Below, in pieces: positions 1-11,344 of a stretch of DNA of 64,000 bases (position 1 is the first letter of the stretch; each line of letters starts with the position of its first letter). This DNA comes from Polytrichum commune. Its lineage: Eukaryota; Streptophyta; Polytrichopsida; Polytrichales; Polytrichaceae. A model generated the notes under the pieces. That model was not told the origin of the DNA. It did not search any database and saw only the letters and a program-made list of their open reading frames with translations. The stretch lies in the NCBI GenBank assembly GCA_950295325.1, contig OX485807.1:1862501-1926500 (forward strand), given 5' to 3'. The position numbers and the translations under genes are program-made.

Positions 1-420
1 TTACCAATTCAAGAAGCAGCTGGTTCCAACAACAGGAACTTCCGAACCCTTCCTAACCAACGATTTCTAGTTCCTCCCATTTCATCTTTTGACATCTCTG
101 AGTAGGACTTGGTATTTTAACCCTGGCCTTAAATTGCAACCCAAACATAAAGACATGTGATTGACACCCTCACCTGGGACTCATTAACGGCAGAAACATT
201 AGGAACTTCCGTCACACACTCACGAGGGTTTCCAAGGCCCCCTAGTTATGGTACCTACCAAAATATAGGTTAAATCCTCCCTCCATCTTTGTTTCTTCGA
301 ACTAGTACATTTCACTACGAAAGAATCAAAACTCATCAGAATAGTCAGCTAGGTTGCAAATCATTTCAGCCAATATGGGTCTGGCTACTGCAATAATCAA
401 GCGGGTAGGAAACTTCCAAC

Positions 421-474
421 CTTCATGCCATTGGGTGTGGCTAGGCTGTAGAGCTGAATCCTCTCGGACGCCAT
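421..474 (-). pseudogene. Isolated copy of GST exon 1
   Basis: This 54-base segment encodes 18 residues that match exon 1 of the intact GST gene at 23156-23209 except for one Lys-to-Arg change (start MASERIQLYSL, end TPNGMK). It begins with ATG and ends at a proper donor (ATGAAG|GTTGG). The 5' flank (475 to about 510) also resembles the intact gene's leader, so the copy arose at DNA level. In the intact gene exon 2 lies 365 bases further on, but no exon 2 is visible in 1-420. It is either an exon fragment or the start of a tandem GST paralogue whose remaining exons lie left of the window. Confidence 0.85.
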
Positions 475-1853
475 GATTCTTCCCTGACCTTCTTCACCAG
501 CTGCTGATCATAAGCTCTGAAATATTTCCCACAACATAAGCTAATTCAGAGTATATATACTGACGTCGAAGAGTTTCTTCAACTTAGCAGATCAAGAAGA
601 CTCTAAGCTAGAATTTTTTTTTGTAAAGAATGAAATCCTCCACAAAGAAATAGACTCTGTCCAGTAGAACCACAACTATATAGGGCATCCAACATCGTCA
701 ACTCGAGCAACACCAGATCAACCAACTGTTGTTGTCCAGAAACAACACTGACAACACAACATTATGGAACGCCAAAATTACCACCTTCAGGAGAGAATTG
801 AGAGTGTTGTGGAGAGATCAATGGGAGTAGGGAGTTTATAAGGAGGAGCACCTGATTTTGTTGTTTATTTTATAGGTCACCTAGCTAAGGGAGCTTGAAG
901 TCAATTCCTTGGTGTCAAGTCAGCAGTTTCTTTGTGCAAAGTTTCACATTGTCCAAAGATCTTCGGGAAGCTACAGAACTGATGACGATGACTTCGATGG
1001 TCCAGGTGGCCTTCCGTGGTGCTATAAATGTTTTTAAAATTTAGCAGTATTAAAAAGTGCGATAAAAAAATCAACTGTACGTATGTAAACCTAAGTATTA
1101 GATGTATATACTGCCAGAAATTGGGAGCATTCTGACCACATTTGCTATGTGAGATTGCTATGTCCGAGCCCTCGAACTGTGCTTGAAAGTTTCACAGAGC
1201 ATGTTTAACACTAAAGTGGCACGAAAGGCATTAGGCCATGGCTCATGAATGACCATGATTCCTGTTAAGACAGGATGAATGTCATCCATTCACTCTCCGG
1301 TTCCATCCATGGCTTAGTAAGCATAGGAAGTAAAAGGATGTTAACTCTATTTACACTATATCTTAACTTGAGTTAACCAACTATATTTCATCACTATATA
1401 ACCATAATGGAATAGAGCTCCGGCTCATTCTTTTTGATGCTCATAATGCTTGTCTCTCAACAATTCCTTACGTTTTGGATGAGAGCATAGAGAAGTTTAT
1501 GGACTATAACCCAAAGTCTTTCGGAGGTCACAAGCCCTTAGTGTGAACCCAAAGTGGATCATGAAAAAGATCTCATAATACTTTAACTAGATTTGAGAAT
1601 GCATCATGGAGGAGAAACGAAAGAAAGTGTTTAATTGTAGCTTTGTTTATGTATTGGTGTTTGTATATATATGTTGATACATCCCCAGGATCAGGCACCA
1701 TGATTGCAATAGATCCCCCACTACCAGAACAATATACCTTATCAAAACAACAGGTGGAGCCCACCTCATAAGTAAGATAGAAAATTTCCTCTTAAAAGCC
1801 ACACCACTTGAAAGAGAATGGCATAAGTTATCCACTACACCCCCCCCCCCTCA
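475..1853. other. Intergenic, no recognised gene
   Basis: Apart from the short stretch after 475 that resembles the GST leader, I see no coding exon or structured repeat. The segment ends in an 11-base C run (1840-1850) just before homology to the outer LINE begins. Confidence 0.6.
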
Positions 1854-1857
1854 GAAA

Positions 1858-3990
1858 TTGTCTTCCCGAGAGTTAAAATATATACACAAATTACTTATGG
1901 AAAACATATATGACATAAAACAACTCACCCTTCCAAACGGCACACACTTAATGTCATACATCGAATACTCAAAATACTATAAAAAACCCACCCACCCGAT
2001 AAACACAAGCTTTGAAAATAATAGAAAAATTATTTTGTTACCCATGTTGTAATGAAGAATGCCTAGAAACATGCCAAGAACATTACCCACCACGTACACT
2101 AAAAAGAGCATACGTCATAAGGGAACATAATATAACAAATAACGAAACCCGTATACACCCACTAACCCCACCACACCCAACACACCCGACCACTCCAGTA
2201 CACATAAAAAACAACCCAATAAAATACCCTATACAGTCAATAATAGACCACTACATAAAATCAACTACAGATAAATACAAAAATATAAAAAAACCAACAC
2301 ACATACCTATGCCAATGGATATTATCCAATGGAACGATATACACCAAAAACCTCCCACAAAGAGAATTATTCCCCTACAATCTCCCAAGAGTCATACAAC
2401 ATAACACAAACTTAATACTCACATACTACACCAAAATACAGCATAAAAAATATGAAAATATCATAAAAGAAAATGACATGTTTGCACAAAACAAAGATCC
2501 CAAACACATTTCCCCTCCCCTGAACACCCCACTCGTGAAAATCTCAATACAAGAATGCAACCCTGAAAAAAACATTAACACTAACACAAACAAAATACAA
2601 ATACAAAATGACTCCGCCTATATCTATGATGAAACAGGCAAACACATTATCACCATTCCATACAATAGGATGACTTGGTTATGGAACCAATACAACTGCA
2701 CACTACATCAACCACATGACTTAATACCCCCTACTCAACCATTTGAAATCGAAATAGCGTGGCTTTACCAAAGGTACAAACACAGAATACCGAAAAATGA
2801 CCCACTTAAAAACGCACATCATTCCCTGCCCAAAACACTATTAGATTATATCACGACATCCTTTGAAATCACACATTCTTATTTCTCATCACCAGTCACA
2901 TGCTCAACCCATCTAACCAAATTCTTTTCACCATTTCCTAGAGATAAAATCTTTGGATCCATCGGTAACGCATTCTCACATAAGTGGCAAGGAATAGGAT
3001 ACGCCCACCCACACAATTTAGGCCCCTTCCCAGACACACATGTAATCACGCAAATACCAGCAGACACCACCAAATATGAAGAGCATACAAGACCACAAGA
3101 ATCCAATGAAACACGCATAGAACCACTCACCATAAGAATCCTATGCGTCCATCACCAAAATAATAGTATCGGTACTACAGAACAAATGAACACAATAAGA
3201 AATATATGCAACAACCTGAACATAACCCGTATAACCACCCAAATTGCTCCCCCTACCCCACAAAATCTAGAAGTCAACAAATGTAAAACATGGAACACCC
3301 TCACCTACCCCACTCCAAACACGCAACTACACAATACAATTCCACAAATCCCCAACTATGAAAAAGAAACACCACTCAAATTCCCCCCCAAGTATTGCTT
3401 CTACACAGATGGATCCTTTAACCCCCCAAAAAAATGGGAGACATTTGGCGGAGAGAAGAAGCTGGATATGGTATATATAACCAAGAAAAAAATATCAAAC
3501 TCGCACTACGACTACCAGGCCTACAAAACATATTTCGAGCAAAACTAATGGCCATCCACCACACCCTCACAATAATAAAAAACGACTTCCCAAATGAACC
3601 AGCACATATTTTCACAGACTGTCTTAACGGCCTATATGTAATCAAAAACCAAATCAAACACCCCACACTACACAATAATCACCCCGATAAAACAATATTA
3701 GAAGAAATAGTGAACTTTCTTACACAAAGAACCCAACCCACAACATTATACAAAGTAAGAGCACATGCAAACATTAATGGTAACGAAGAAGCCGACGCAC
3801 TTGCCAAAGAAGGGACATCAAAAGAACACTACAACGCCTCTCAACCACACGAATTTGCCCACTCAACGCCATACTACTACCAAAGAGACACATGGCCATC
3901 AATGGAAACAACCCCGGACAAAGGGCCCATCAGATTCCTAGAAAAACACCTAGTGACGTACAACAAGAACATAAATTTAGAATTAATCCC
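1858..3990 (+). pseudogene. Outer LINE ORF2 remnant: post-RT region and RNase H
   Basis: Decayed coding sequence read in several frames. 1858-2052 and 2012-2404 hold the post-RT region with a Cys/His cluster (FCYPCCNEECLETC) followed by YPPRTL, matching 7170-7224 of the inner element. 2478-3548 holds a linker domain (WLYQRYKHRIPKNDPL, YFSSPVTCST, KWQGIGYAHPHN) and the RNase H start YTDGSF. 3434-3990 continues RNase H with the motifs FTDCLN and VRAHANINGNEEADALAKEG. Frameshifts occur near 2030, between 2404 and 2478, and near 3440-3548. Relative to the inner element, about 40 residues after YAHPHN are missing. The usual catalytic Glu of RNase H is Lys here (RAKLMAI). Confidence 0.85.
3980..3990. 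repeat. Target-site duplication of inner LINE, left copy
   Basis: The 11 bases GAATTAATCCC are repeated exactly at 16812-16822. Removing one copy and everything between rejoins the outer LINE reading frame without a gap, which is strong evidence that this is the insertion target duplication. Confidence 0.93.
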
Positions 3991-4270
3991 TAAGAAGAAG
4001 AAAAACTTCGGTCTCCGGAGGAGACCGACGTGAATGAAGTGTCTGTTCGATCCTCCTCCAATCCGATGCCCACAGGACAAAGGTATGGAGGTAAAGATCT
4101 ACTCCTCCCTTTCGAGAGTAGACACTATAGTCACCAGTTACTAGTAATCAAGAACCAAAATGGTTAGTTTTTAGGGGGGATTGTTAGTATGGTTTGGGTC
4201 GCCAAGTCGCTAGTGCATTTGTTAGTGGATGGAGTAGAGTGGCTTAGTTACTAAAGTTTTATGGCTTTAT
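3991..4270 (-). other. Inner LINE 3' UTR and 3' tail
   Basis: Non-coding sequence between the ORF2 stop (4271) and the left target-site duplication. It ends, in element orientation, in a T/C-rich TTC-type tail instead of a long poly-A. It also holds a short inverted repeat (GGTCTCCGGAGGAGACC, + strand 4010-4026). The tail type fits LINE clades that end in short simple repeats. Confidence 0.7.
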
Positions 4271-4960
4271 CTATGGGGGGTCTAGTGTTTGGGGCAGGGG
4301 TTGGTGATTTTTTATTCTTCTTTTGTGTAGGAGGATAGACATGGCATACTTAATAGCGATAGTATTGATGTTTTTAAAAGTATTTTTAATGATAGGCATA
4401 GGTATTTTGAATTTATTTTCGAGTGATTTCATTGAAGGAATGTGTGTAGTGGCTCTAGCGCCTGCGGTGATTATAATAAGGGGATCAACTTTCCATCCTC
4501 TAGCAACGATACTATCAATTAATGGTTTATATTTGTTATTTTTTGCTTCAAGTGTTTCTGGAGAGAATCTATCATTACAGTATGTGAATTCGATGAATTG
4601 TATGGTGATGTTGGGGTCCATGTCTGTGGGGGGGTCATGTTGGTACGGTAATCCTCTAACACAAAGGATGTCAGGTCTAAATCTGGAGTTACAATGGCAT
4701 CTTTGTGTACCGCATGTGCAAGGGAGTAGCCAATTGGGAACGGTGTTTTCCTGGGATGTATTATTGAAGGTGCCAGTGTTCATGAGAATATAACATCGAG
4801 ATTTTTCAGATGAGATTAGTAATTTCCTAATTTCCCATACAGCTTTATTGTGTCTTTTGACGTGAAGTGAGTGTATATGTTGTTGTTTACACGTAAGTAG
4901 TACATGTAACCACGTGTCCGGTTCGTATGAGTTGCAAATGGGGCATGTAATAGAGGGATA
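4271..4960 (-). pseudogene. CCHC and restriction-like endonuclease (RLE), inner LINE
   Basis: A frameshift near 4960 separates FFGR from this part. A CPIC...TWLHVLLxC zinc motif lies at about 4950-4895. After it come RFRPDILCVRG, IQFIEFTYCNDRF and NNKYKPLID (main frame 4783-4271). R2-type LINEs carry the same series: CX2CX7-9HX4C, then an RHN-type triplet, KPD, a hydrophobic-Asp/Glu strand, and KxxKY. That places a PD-(D/E)XK nuclease here. The intact version is in the outer LINE at 16823-17693. A second nuclease after APE-RT-RNase H is the dual-endonuclease arrangement. Confidence 0.8.
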
Positions 4961-5309
4961 TGATGTCTACCGAAGAACAATTGTTTTTTAGCATTGCCCA
5001 TATAGGTTCCTGTTCGGAATTTGATGAGGCATGATTTTTGTTTATCTGTGATTTCCGGGTTTTCCCATAATTCGTTAGAAAGTTCTTTGTCTATATCTGC
5101 ATTTCCTGTCCATTTATAAGTGTTGGGGGTTTGTGTGGCCATGTTTTCCAAGTTGTTTTCCCTATCGTATTTAATAATTTGTTTTTCTAGGAATCTAACG
5201 GGGCCTTTATCAGGAACGTCCGTCATTGAGGCCCAAACGTCCTTTTGGTAGTAGTATGGGGTGGCATGGGCATGTTCATATGGGTGAATGGCAATTCTGT
5301 GCTCTAGTT

Positions 5310-5730
5310 CTAGCCCTTCTTTTGCCAATTTGTCTGCTTGTTCGTTGCCGTTAATGTTGATGTGTGCTCTGACTTTGTATAGTGTGATTGGTTGTGTTCG
5401 GTTTTGAAGTAGTTGTACCATGGTGGCGAGGGTGATTTGGTCAGGGTGGCTATTGTGAAGTGTGGGGTGTTTAATTTGTATATTGAGTAAGTATAATACA
5501 TTGAGACTGTCGGTAAATATGTATGCGGGTTCGTTTGGATATAGTGTATTAATGATTGTTAGTGTTTCATGTATGGCTATCATTTATGCTCATAATATGT
5601 TTTGGAGTCCATGTAGTCTTTTGGAGATGTTAAGGCCCTTCGGGCTATAGATTCCATATCCAACTCTTTCTCTTCTCCATACTTCAGGGTTAATTTCTTT
5701 GGGTTTCATAAAAGAACCGTCTGTATAGTA
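5310..5730 (-). pseudogene. RNase H domain of inner LINE ORF2
   Basis: RNase H motifs: YYTDGSF (first Asp, about 5727-5707), YIFTDSLNVLYLL (catalytic Asp), and VRAHININGNEQADKLAKEG (His and last Asp). Two stops, TGA at 5590-5592 and TAA at 5584-5586, fall between LQNIL and MIAIHETL. The TAA occupies the codon where the catalytic Glu of the AELxAI-type motif would normally be. In the outer LINE that codon is AAA (Lys). Confidence 0.88.
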
Positions 5731-7169
5731 GCTGAATTGTGGATGGAATTTTAATGGTAAGTTGGTTTGGTAATTAGGGAATTGTGGAATAAGTATGTTA
5801 TTATTATTGGGTGTGTTTGGATAGTTAGATTTAGCCCATTTTTTGCTAGGATTAACGGCAGTATTTAAGGGGGTGGGTTGTGCAATTTGTGTGTGAATTT
5901 GTAATATTTGGAGGTTATTTGCTATGTTGGTGAGTTGATTCATTTGTTCGTAGGTACCGATGTAATTGTTTTGGTGGTGGATACAAAATATTTGTAGTGT
6001 TGATAATTCTTTTCTCGTGATATTGAGTTCAGGGGGAATTGTGGGTTCTTCGTATATGATGGTGTCTGCTGCAAAGTGGGCAATGATGTGTGTGTCTAAG
6101 AATGGGCCAGTGTATGGGTTAAAGTTATGGTACCAATCCATATCTTTTGAGATAAGTATAGTGATTGTATTTGGGTCGTTTTTGGCCGCAATGCGGGCCC
6201 AATGGATGGTTTGTTGTAAGTCTGTTGCGTTATGGGGGTGGGCGTAACCAATTCCCTTTCATTTTTGGTCAAATGTTTTTCCTAGGGATCCAAATATTCT
6301 ATCCCTAGAGAATGGTGAGTGGAATTGGGTGAATTGTGTGGAACAAATAACTGGGGATGAGAAGTATGAATGGTTGATATTAAATGTTGTTATTAGGAAA
6401 TCTAGTATTGGAGTTGGTATAGTATATTGGGCACGTTTAAGTGGGTCATTTTTAGGAATACGGTATTTATACCTTTGATATAGCCACACGATTTCAGTTT
6501 CAAATGATTGGGTAGGTGATTCTAGACTATGTGGGGTATCTTTAGCTTGATGGTATTGTTTCCATAGCCATAGTAGTCTAGTTTTTGGGATGGTAATGAG
6601 GTGCCGGCCGTTGTCTTCATATATGTGAGCGACGTCTAATTGTGTTTGGATAGTGTTAGTATTTGTTTCGATGTTATTCTCTGGGTTGCATTCATTAATG
6701 GAGATATGTGCTAATGGAATTATTGTGGCAGGGATAACGTATCTAGTATCTCTTAGTTGTTCCGTGGAGAAGTATGCGTTGACGATATTTGTGAAGTGTT
6801 TGTGTTGCCTTTTCGTATAATATTGGGTAAGTAGTTCGGTGTTGTGACAACTAGTATAGGCATCACAATAGGGAAATAATTCTCTTTGGGTGCGTCATTT
6901 GTTGTATCTGGTATTATTTGTTGTAGTCCATTGGCATAGGTATGATGTGTCATTTCTTGTAATCCCGTTAGAATCTATGAGTTGTCGTTGTTTGTGATCT
7001 AGTATTGTGTGTATAGGAAATTGACGGGGGTTGTTAAGCATATTGTTGGGAGGCGGGGATAGGTGGGGGATAGGGGGGTTTGGGGGGTGTATAGGAGGGG
7101 TTGGGTGTTGGGGGAGGATGGTATGATTTATTATTGTGTAATTATTCTTTAAGGTTCGTGGGGGGTAAT

Positions 7170-7224
7170 GGTGTAGGCATGGTAGGTGGCATTCTTGGTG
7201 GCAGGAAGGATGGCAAAATAGTTG
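7170..7224 (-). other. Cys/His cluster after the RT domain
   Basis: The frame reads FCHPSCHQECHLPCLHH, four Cys at four-residue spacing followed by His, then YPPRTL. The outer LINE keeps the Cys pattern (FCYPCCNEECLETC) at about 2038-2080. Conservation between two diverged copies suggests a metal-binding element. I do not recognise the family. Confidence 0.6.
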
Positions 7225-7979
7225 ATTCGCAATGTTTAATGCACTCTTGATGAGTTTTGTAGGATTGGAGTGGTATATTTTAAAGTCGTCTGGGTTCATT
7301 AAGGTTGTGCCATTGGGCATGATTATTTGTTCTAATTTTATTATATTGTGCAATAGAAGTTTTTGTAATAATTTAAGTGAAGTGTTGGGGTTTAGGCCCT
7401 GTAAGTTTTGAGCTTCTTTCAACCATGCGGTTTCAAGTGTGAATGGGTTTAATAAGAAGCTATTTATTGTACTTTTTAGGTGGACTCCGGCTTCATGTTT
7501 AAGTAGGAATAGCGTTCTAGTGATAGGTGATGTAACACAATGATGGTATTTAATGCGGGTTATTTCTTTGGAACCTCCAAATTTTGCAAGTATAAATTGT
7601 GTTAAGCCATGATAGATTTTACCGAGTCTACCTTTGTCATTGAGGGCATTTTGTAGTTGTTCTCCGATACAACGCAAGTAGGCATTTTGTAGAGAGAATG
7701 CTTCAATTCCGAATAGATCGTGCGGGAGTTGTGTAGCGATATTAGATGTGTTTTTTGGTAATCCGCATATTATTTTATGAAGTGCTATAATCTTCTTATC
7801 GAGTTTTTTGATAGCCGGAATAGAGTATGGTATTGCGTAAAAGCTGTAGGCTATACCAACACGTATGATTGTATCTGCCATGTTGATTTTCTGTTTCATG
7901 TTGGCTGGGCATGCTACAAGGGCTTGACATTGTTTAATAACTTTAGCTGTAGTGGTATTAATTTGTGTTTTCCATTTAA

Positions 7980-8980
7980 GAGATGGTGCGAGGTTGATTC
8001 CCAGATAGGTGTATGGTTCGTGTTGATCTAAGACTGGTAATGGTTGGTTTCCATAGTTTATATTAGTGGATTGAATCAGGGCTTTGAATGTTATGGGGTT
8101 CATTTTAGATTTGTTAGGGCATCCGGTCACTTCACACTTGGGTATTCCAAGGTCCATTTCCGCCCATTCGTAGAATTTGTCTAATTTGTTTAGTTGTGTT
8201 TGTAATGATTTTAATTTGTTGGCAATCGCTGTTAGATCATCGGCATATGCTGCGGATGTGATTTTAATTTTGGAAGTTCCAAAGGTATATCCATTGTCAC
8301 CTTGTTGTAACCATCTAAAGAGGGGTTCTAAGAATATTAAAAATAAGTAAGGGCTGAGAATGTCTCCTTGCATTCTACCTCTTTGAATGAGGATGGGTAG
8401 GGTTTTGCCGAAGTATTCTCCAAAATATATAGTAGTGCATTGTGTGTATATATTTCCAATGAGGTTTATTGCATCTATTGGATATCCAAGGTCTTTCATT
8501 ATGGCTAAGAGTCTTGCATGATCAATGGAACCGAAAGCGTTTTTGAAATCAATGTAGAGGATATATATATCTTGGTTCGTAAATCTTGCGTCTTCTAATG
8601 CTGCAATGAGGAGTTGAAGTTGTCTGGATGTTCCTCGTTCTGCTCTGAATCATTCTTGGCTATCATGCAGTATTTGGTGTCTTTCACCATAAGTTGAGAG
8701 AATAGAGGTTAATGTGCTTGTGTATAGTTTGTATATGGTGCTAGCTAGTGCAATAGGTCTATGGTTAGTAAGTAGTGATGGATCACCTTTCTTGTATAGT
8801 AAAACCATTAAACTAGTTTTCCAGGATGCGGGGATTTGTTTTTGTTTGTAGCAGTGTTTAAAGAATAGAAAGAGTAGCTTGTGGAAACGTAGAGGCATAT
8901 TCTTTAGGATTGAATTAGGAATTTTGTCTGGTCCTGGGCTTTATTATTTCCTAGGTTTTTGAGGCAGAAGTCGTATGTTT
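7980..8980 (-). pseudogene. Reverse transcriptase domain of inner LINE ORF2
   Basis: RT motifs appear in order: a NNKAxGPDKIPNS block near 8950 (visible only across a frameshift), VLLYKKGDPSLLTNHRPIAL, LYIDFKNAFGSIDH with the first catalytic Asp, RGRMQGDILSPYLFLIFLEP, AAYADDLTAIA (YADD at 8247-8236), KCEVTG, and YTYLGINL. This is a classic LINE RT. One frameshift (about 8940) and one TGA (8650-8652, before FRAERGTSRQL) break it. Confidence 0.93.
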
Positions 8981-9879
8981 CTTGGTCAAAGTATGTGTGT
9001 AGGGGGGTTTGGGGTTCTCCCCGTTGTTCAATCGTGAATCCTTCTAAGTCATGCCATGGATATTGCCTAACACCACATGTGCAATGTGGTGGGTGAATGT
9101 TATGATAGTAGCATATGGATGTTGTTGGCCGATTACTGATGGATTGTTGAATGTATATTTCTTTTGCAATATCTTCAGGATTGGTTAATATGTTATTTTG
9201 TCTATCCGTGATGGAGTCGAGGGGTGAGGTTTCGGAGTGCTTAAAGACTTTCCTATTTATCTTTTTGGGACTTTTTTCATACATTTGGCGGTATTTTGAT
9301 ACGGCTTTTAGAATACAGTGTTTGATGTATTTTGTGGTGATTTTTCTGGCTTCTTTATTGGAGGTTTTTGCGATAGCGGCTATGGTGTCAATCCATTCAT
9401 TTGGGAGAGTGATTGTTGTAGGTGAATGTGGAATTTGCACATGTTGGTGGTTACGGATTTCATTTAAAATGGGATGAGTTTGTCAGTGTGGATTGTTTCT
9501 TGCAATATATATTGTTTTTCTAATAAGATGGTATGTGTCGAGGTGTCGTTTCCATTCTTTGGATAGTTTTCGTGGTAGGAAGTCACCTTGCTGAGCTGTT
9601 CTATTTGTAAGGGTTGGTATTGGGGCTGCTTTGCAGGTTTTTTCAATGGTAACTGAAATTTTTTCTACAATGTTGTCTAATGCTGTACAAGCTTCTTGCC
9701 ATTGGTCAGGGGTGAGGTTGTTGTGGTTTTCTAGTATGATGGTTAGTTCGTTTACTTGCATGGTATTTGCTTCAAAAAATTCTATATTAAATTTTTCTAA
9801 GTTTTCCGGCGGGATTGGATTTAGTATTCTAGTTGGTGTAATATTTGCGGGGGATGGTGGTCTAGCTATAAGTAAGTTT

Positions 9880-10649
9880 TGGGGTATGTGTAAGGTGACT
9901 GGATAGTGGTATGAATTTAGATTTATGTTTGTGATTGTTGTAGAGGCGAATCTGTTGTTATCTGGTGAGTGGATATAGAAACCGTCTATAAGGCTGGTTG
10001 ACGTGTAATTATAACCTCCTTGTCTTGAAATATTAGTGGTTGTTGGAATATATTCTAGATTTAGGGTTGTAGTGAAGTTTTTCCATTGGATGTCGTCCTC
10101 TTGTGGTGCTGTGTGATTATTGTTATTTTGTCTTCCGGTGAGTGCAATATCTTTATTAAAATCTCCACATAAAATGTTTGTGTGGTTTGGGTGCGCAATT
10201 ATTTGGTTGGTGATTGTGGTTTTGAGGTAGGGAATGAGGTGGGTGTCATCTACGTGTGTGGGCATATACATATGTATGATTAGCCATGGCAGGAGTGGAT
10301 GGTTGTGTATTTTTATTATTTGTAGATAAGGGGAGATATTTGCTGGTGTGGGTATCTTGGTAACATTTCCAGAAAATGCGTATTTGTTATGAATAAATGT
10401 GAGAAGACCACCTCTACCGGGGGTGTAAGGCATTCTTTGTTGTATGCATCTTGTGAGGACGTGTGTGTTGTTAAAAATAAGTTTGTATTCAGGGAATTGA
10501 TTTTGAATGTATTTAGTGGATTTAGTTGCTGTGAGTTTGGTTTCTTGGATATTTATAATCGCTATGTTGCTAAAGGAATGGTTTATTAAGCTTTGTAGGT
10601 TTGGTAAGGCTGTGTTAAGTGACGAGGCATTCCATGTTATTATATTTGT
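9880..10649 (-). pseudogene. APE endonuclease domain of inner LINE ORF2
   Basis: The canonical APE motifs appear in order: TWNASSL near the start, IINIQETKL with the catalytic Glu, GRGGLLTFI, IIHMYMPTH, ILCGDFNKDI (10169-10140), LIDGFYIHSP, and a final NSYHYPVTLH in place of the usual SDH. This domain nicks target DNA in APE-type LINEs. The domain itself is uninterrupted. The frame enters it cleanly from about 11050 and runs to a TGA at 9483-9485. Confidence 0.88.
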
Positions 10650-11293
10650 TTCGTGGTTAGAGTTTGTAATTGTTCTTGGGGCTGGTGTGGGGATGTTTGG
10701 AAGTGGAGGTGGGTGTGAGTATTCATCTATGTTTTCTAAGCCCCGGAGTGACTCGGTAATCAGTTTTACAGTGAGAAAGGTTAATTTCCTTTGGAGTGTG
10801 GTTAGTGTAGGTGGAGTCTTTTGGTTGTGGATAAATTTATATAACTCGGTATGTATAGAGTTTTTGGGGTGTATTATATCTTGGTTATTTTCAACAAATG
10901 TTGTGTATGGGTGTTGTGTTAGAATGTGTCGCTCGGGAGGGTTGTTAAGGTTGGCTAGTCTAATGATTAGTGTGTTGGTCCATATGTCGTTAAAGTGGTA
11001 AATGCGGGGTTGGGCTAATATGTTGTTACATGTGTCTATTGAGGGGTTTATCGAAATTCTAAAACATATAGTATATGAGTTGATTGGGAATGACTTTGTG
11101 TTAGGATGTATTGATGTAGGTGTGGATATATGATGGTTGTTTGGTGATGTAGTGGGTGATTCCGTTTTAGTATGGGAGCGAACGTATTTGCTATGTGTTG
11201 GTACTCTGGATGTAATTTTATTGTGTTTGGGATAAAATATGTTTTGGCTCTCTTTTTATGTGTAGCGGGGTGTGTGCGTAGGATATCAGGCAT

Positions 11294-11332
11294 TGGTCCG
11301 GGGTTAGGTTCCATATCTCCGCATTGTAATAA
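11294..11332 (-). other. 2A-like ribosome-skipping motif
   Basis: The frame reads LLQCGDMEPNPGP, fitting the 2A consensus (hydrophobic run, G-D-x-E-x-N-P-G-P), preceded by YYFINKLT. In known 2A peptides the ribosome skips the last Gly-Pro bond and releases the upstream product. 2A sequences are known near the N-terminus of some APE-type LINEs in trypanosomes and animals. Here it sits about 215 codons before the APE domain. A TAA at 11366-11368, ten codons before YYFIN ends, separates it from further upstream coding sequence (LPNLFTTTKFILKKYQ, near 11425), whose homologue at about 11930-11840 is uninterrupted, so the stop is probably a decay mutation. Activity is not testable from sequence. 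Confidence 0.8.
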
Positions 11333-11344
11333 TGTTAATTTATT

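Larger units (their letters stand above)
1854..3990 (+). mobile_element. Outer LINE, 5'-truncated, left half
   Basis: Translated pieces of this segment match the inner LINE's ORF2 from the post-RT region through RNase H, in the same order. The element lacks ORF1, APE and RT, so it is 5'-truncated, as is common for LINEs. The reading frame is cut at the residues NLELIP and resumes in the same frame at 16823 after the inner insertion. Its left edge abuts a poly-C run. I could not find a target-site duplication for this outer element. Confidence 0.85.

Noticed and set aside
4196-4210. GGTCGCCAAGTC shared with 17833
   Set aside because: A 12-base match near the ends of both LINEs, but in opposite orientation relative to the elements and with no extension; treated as coincidence.
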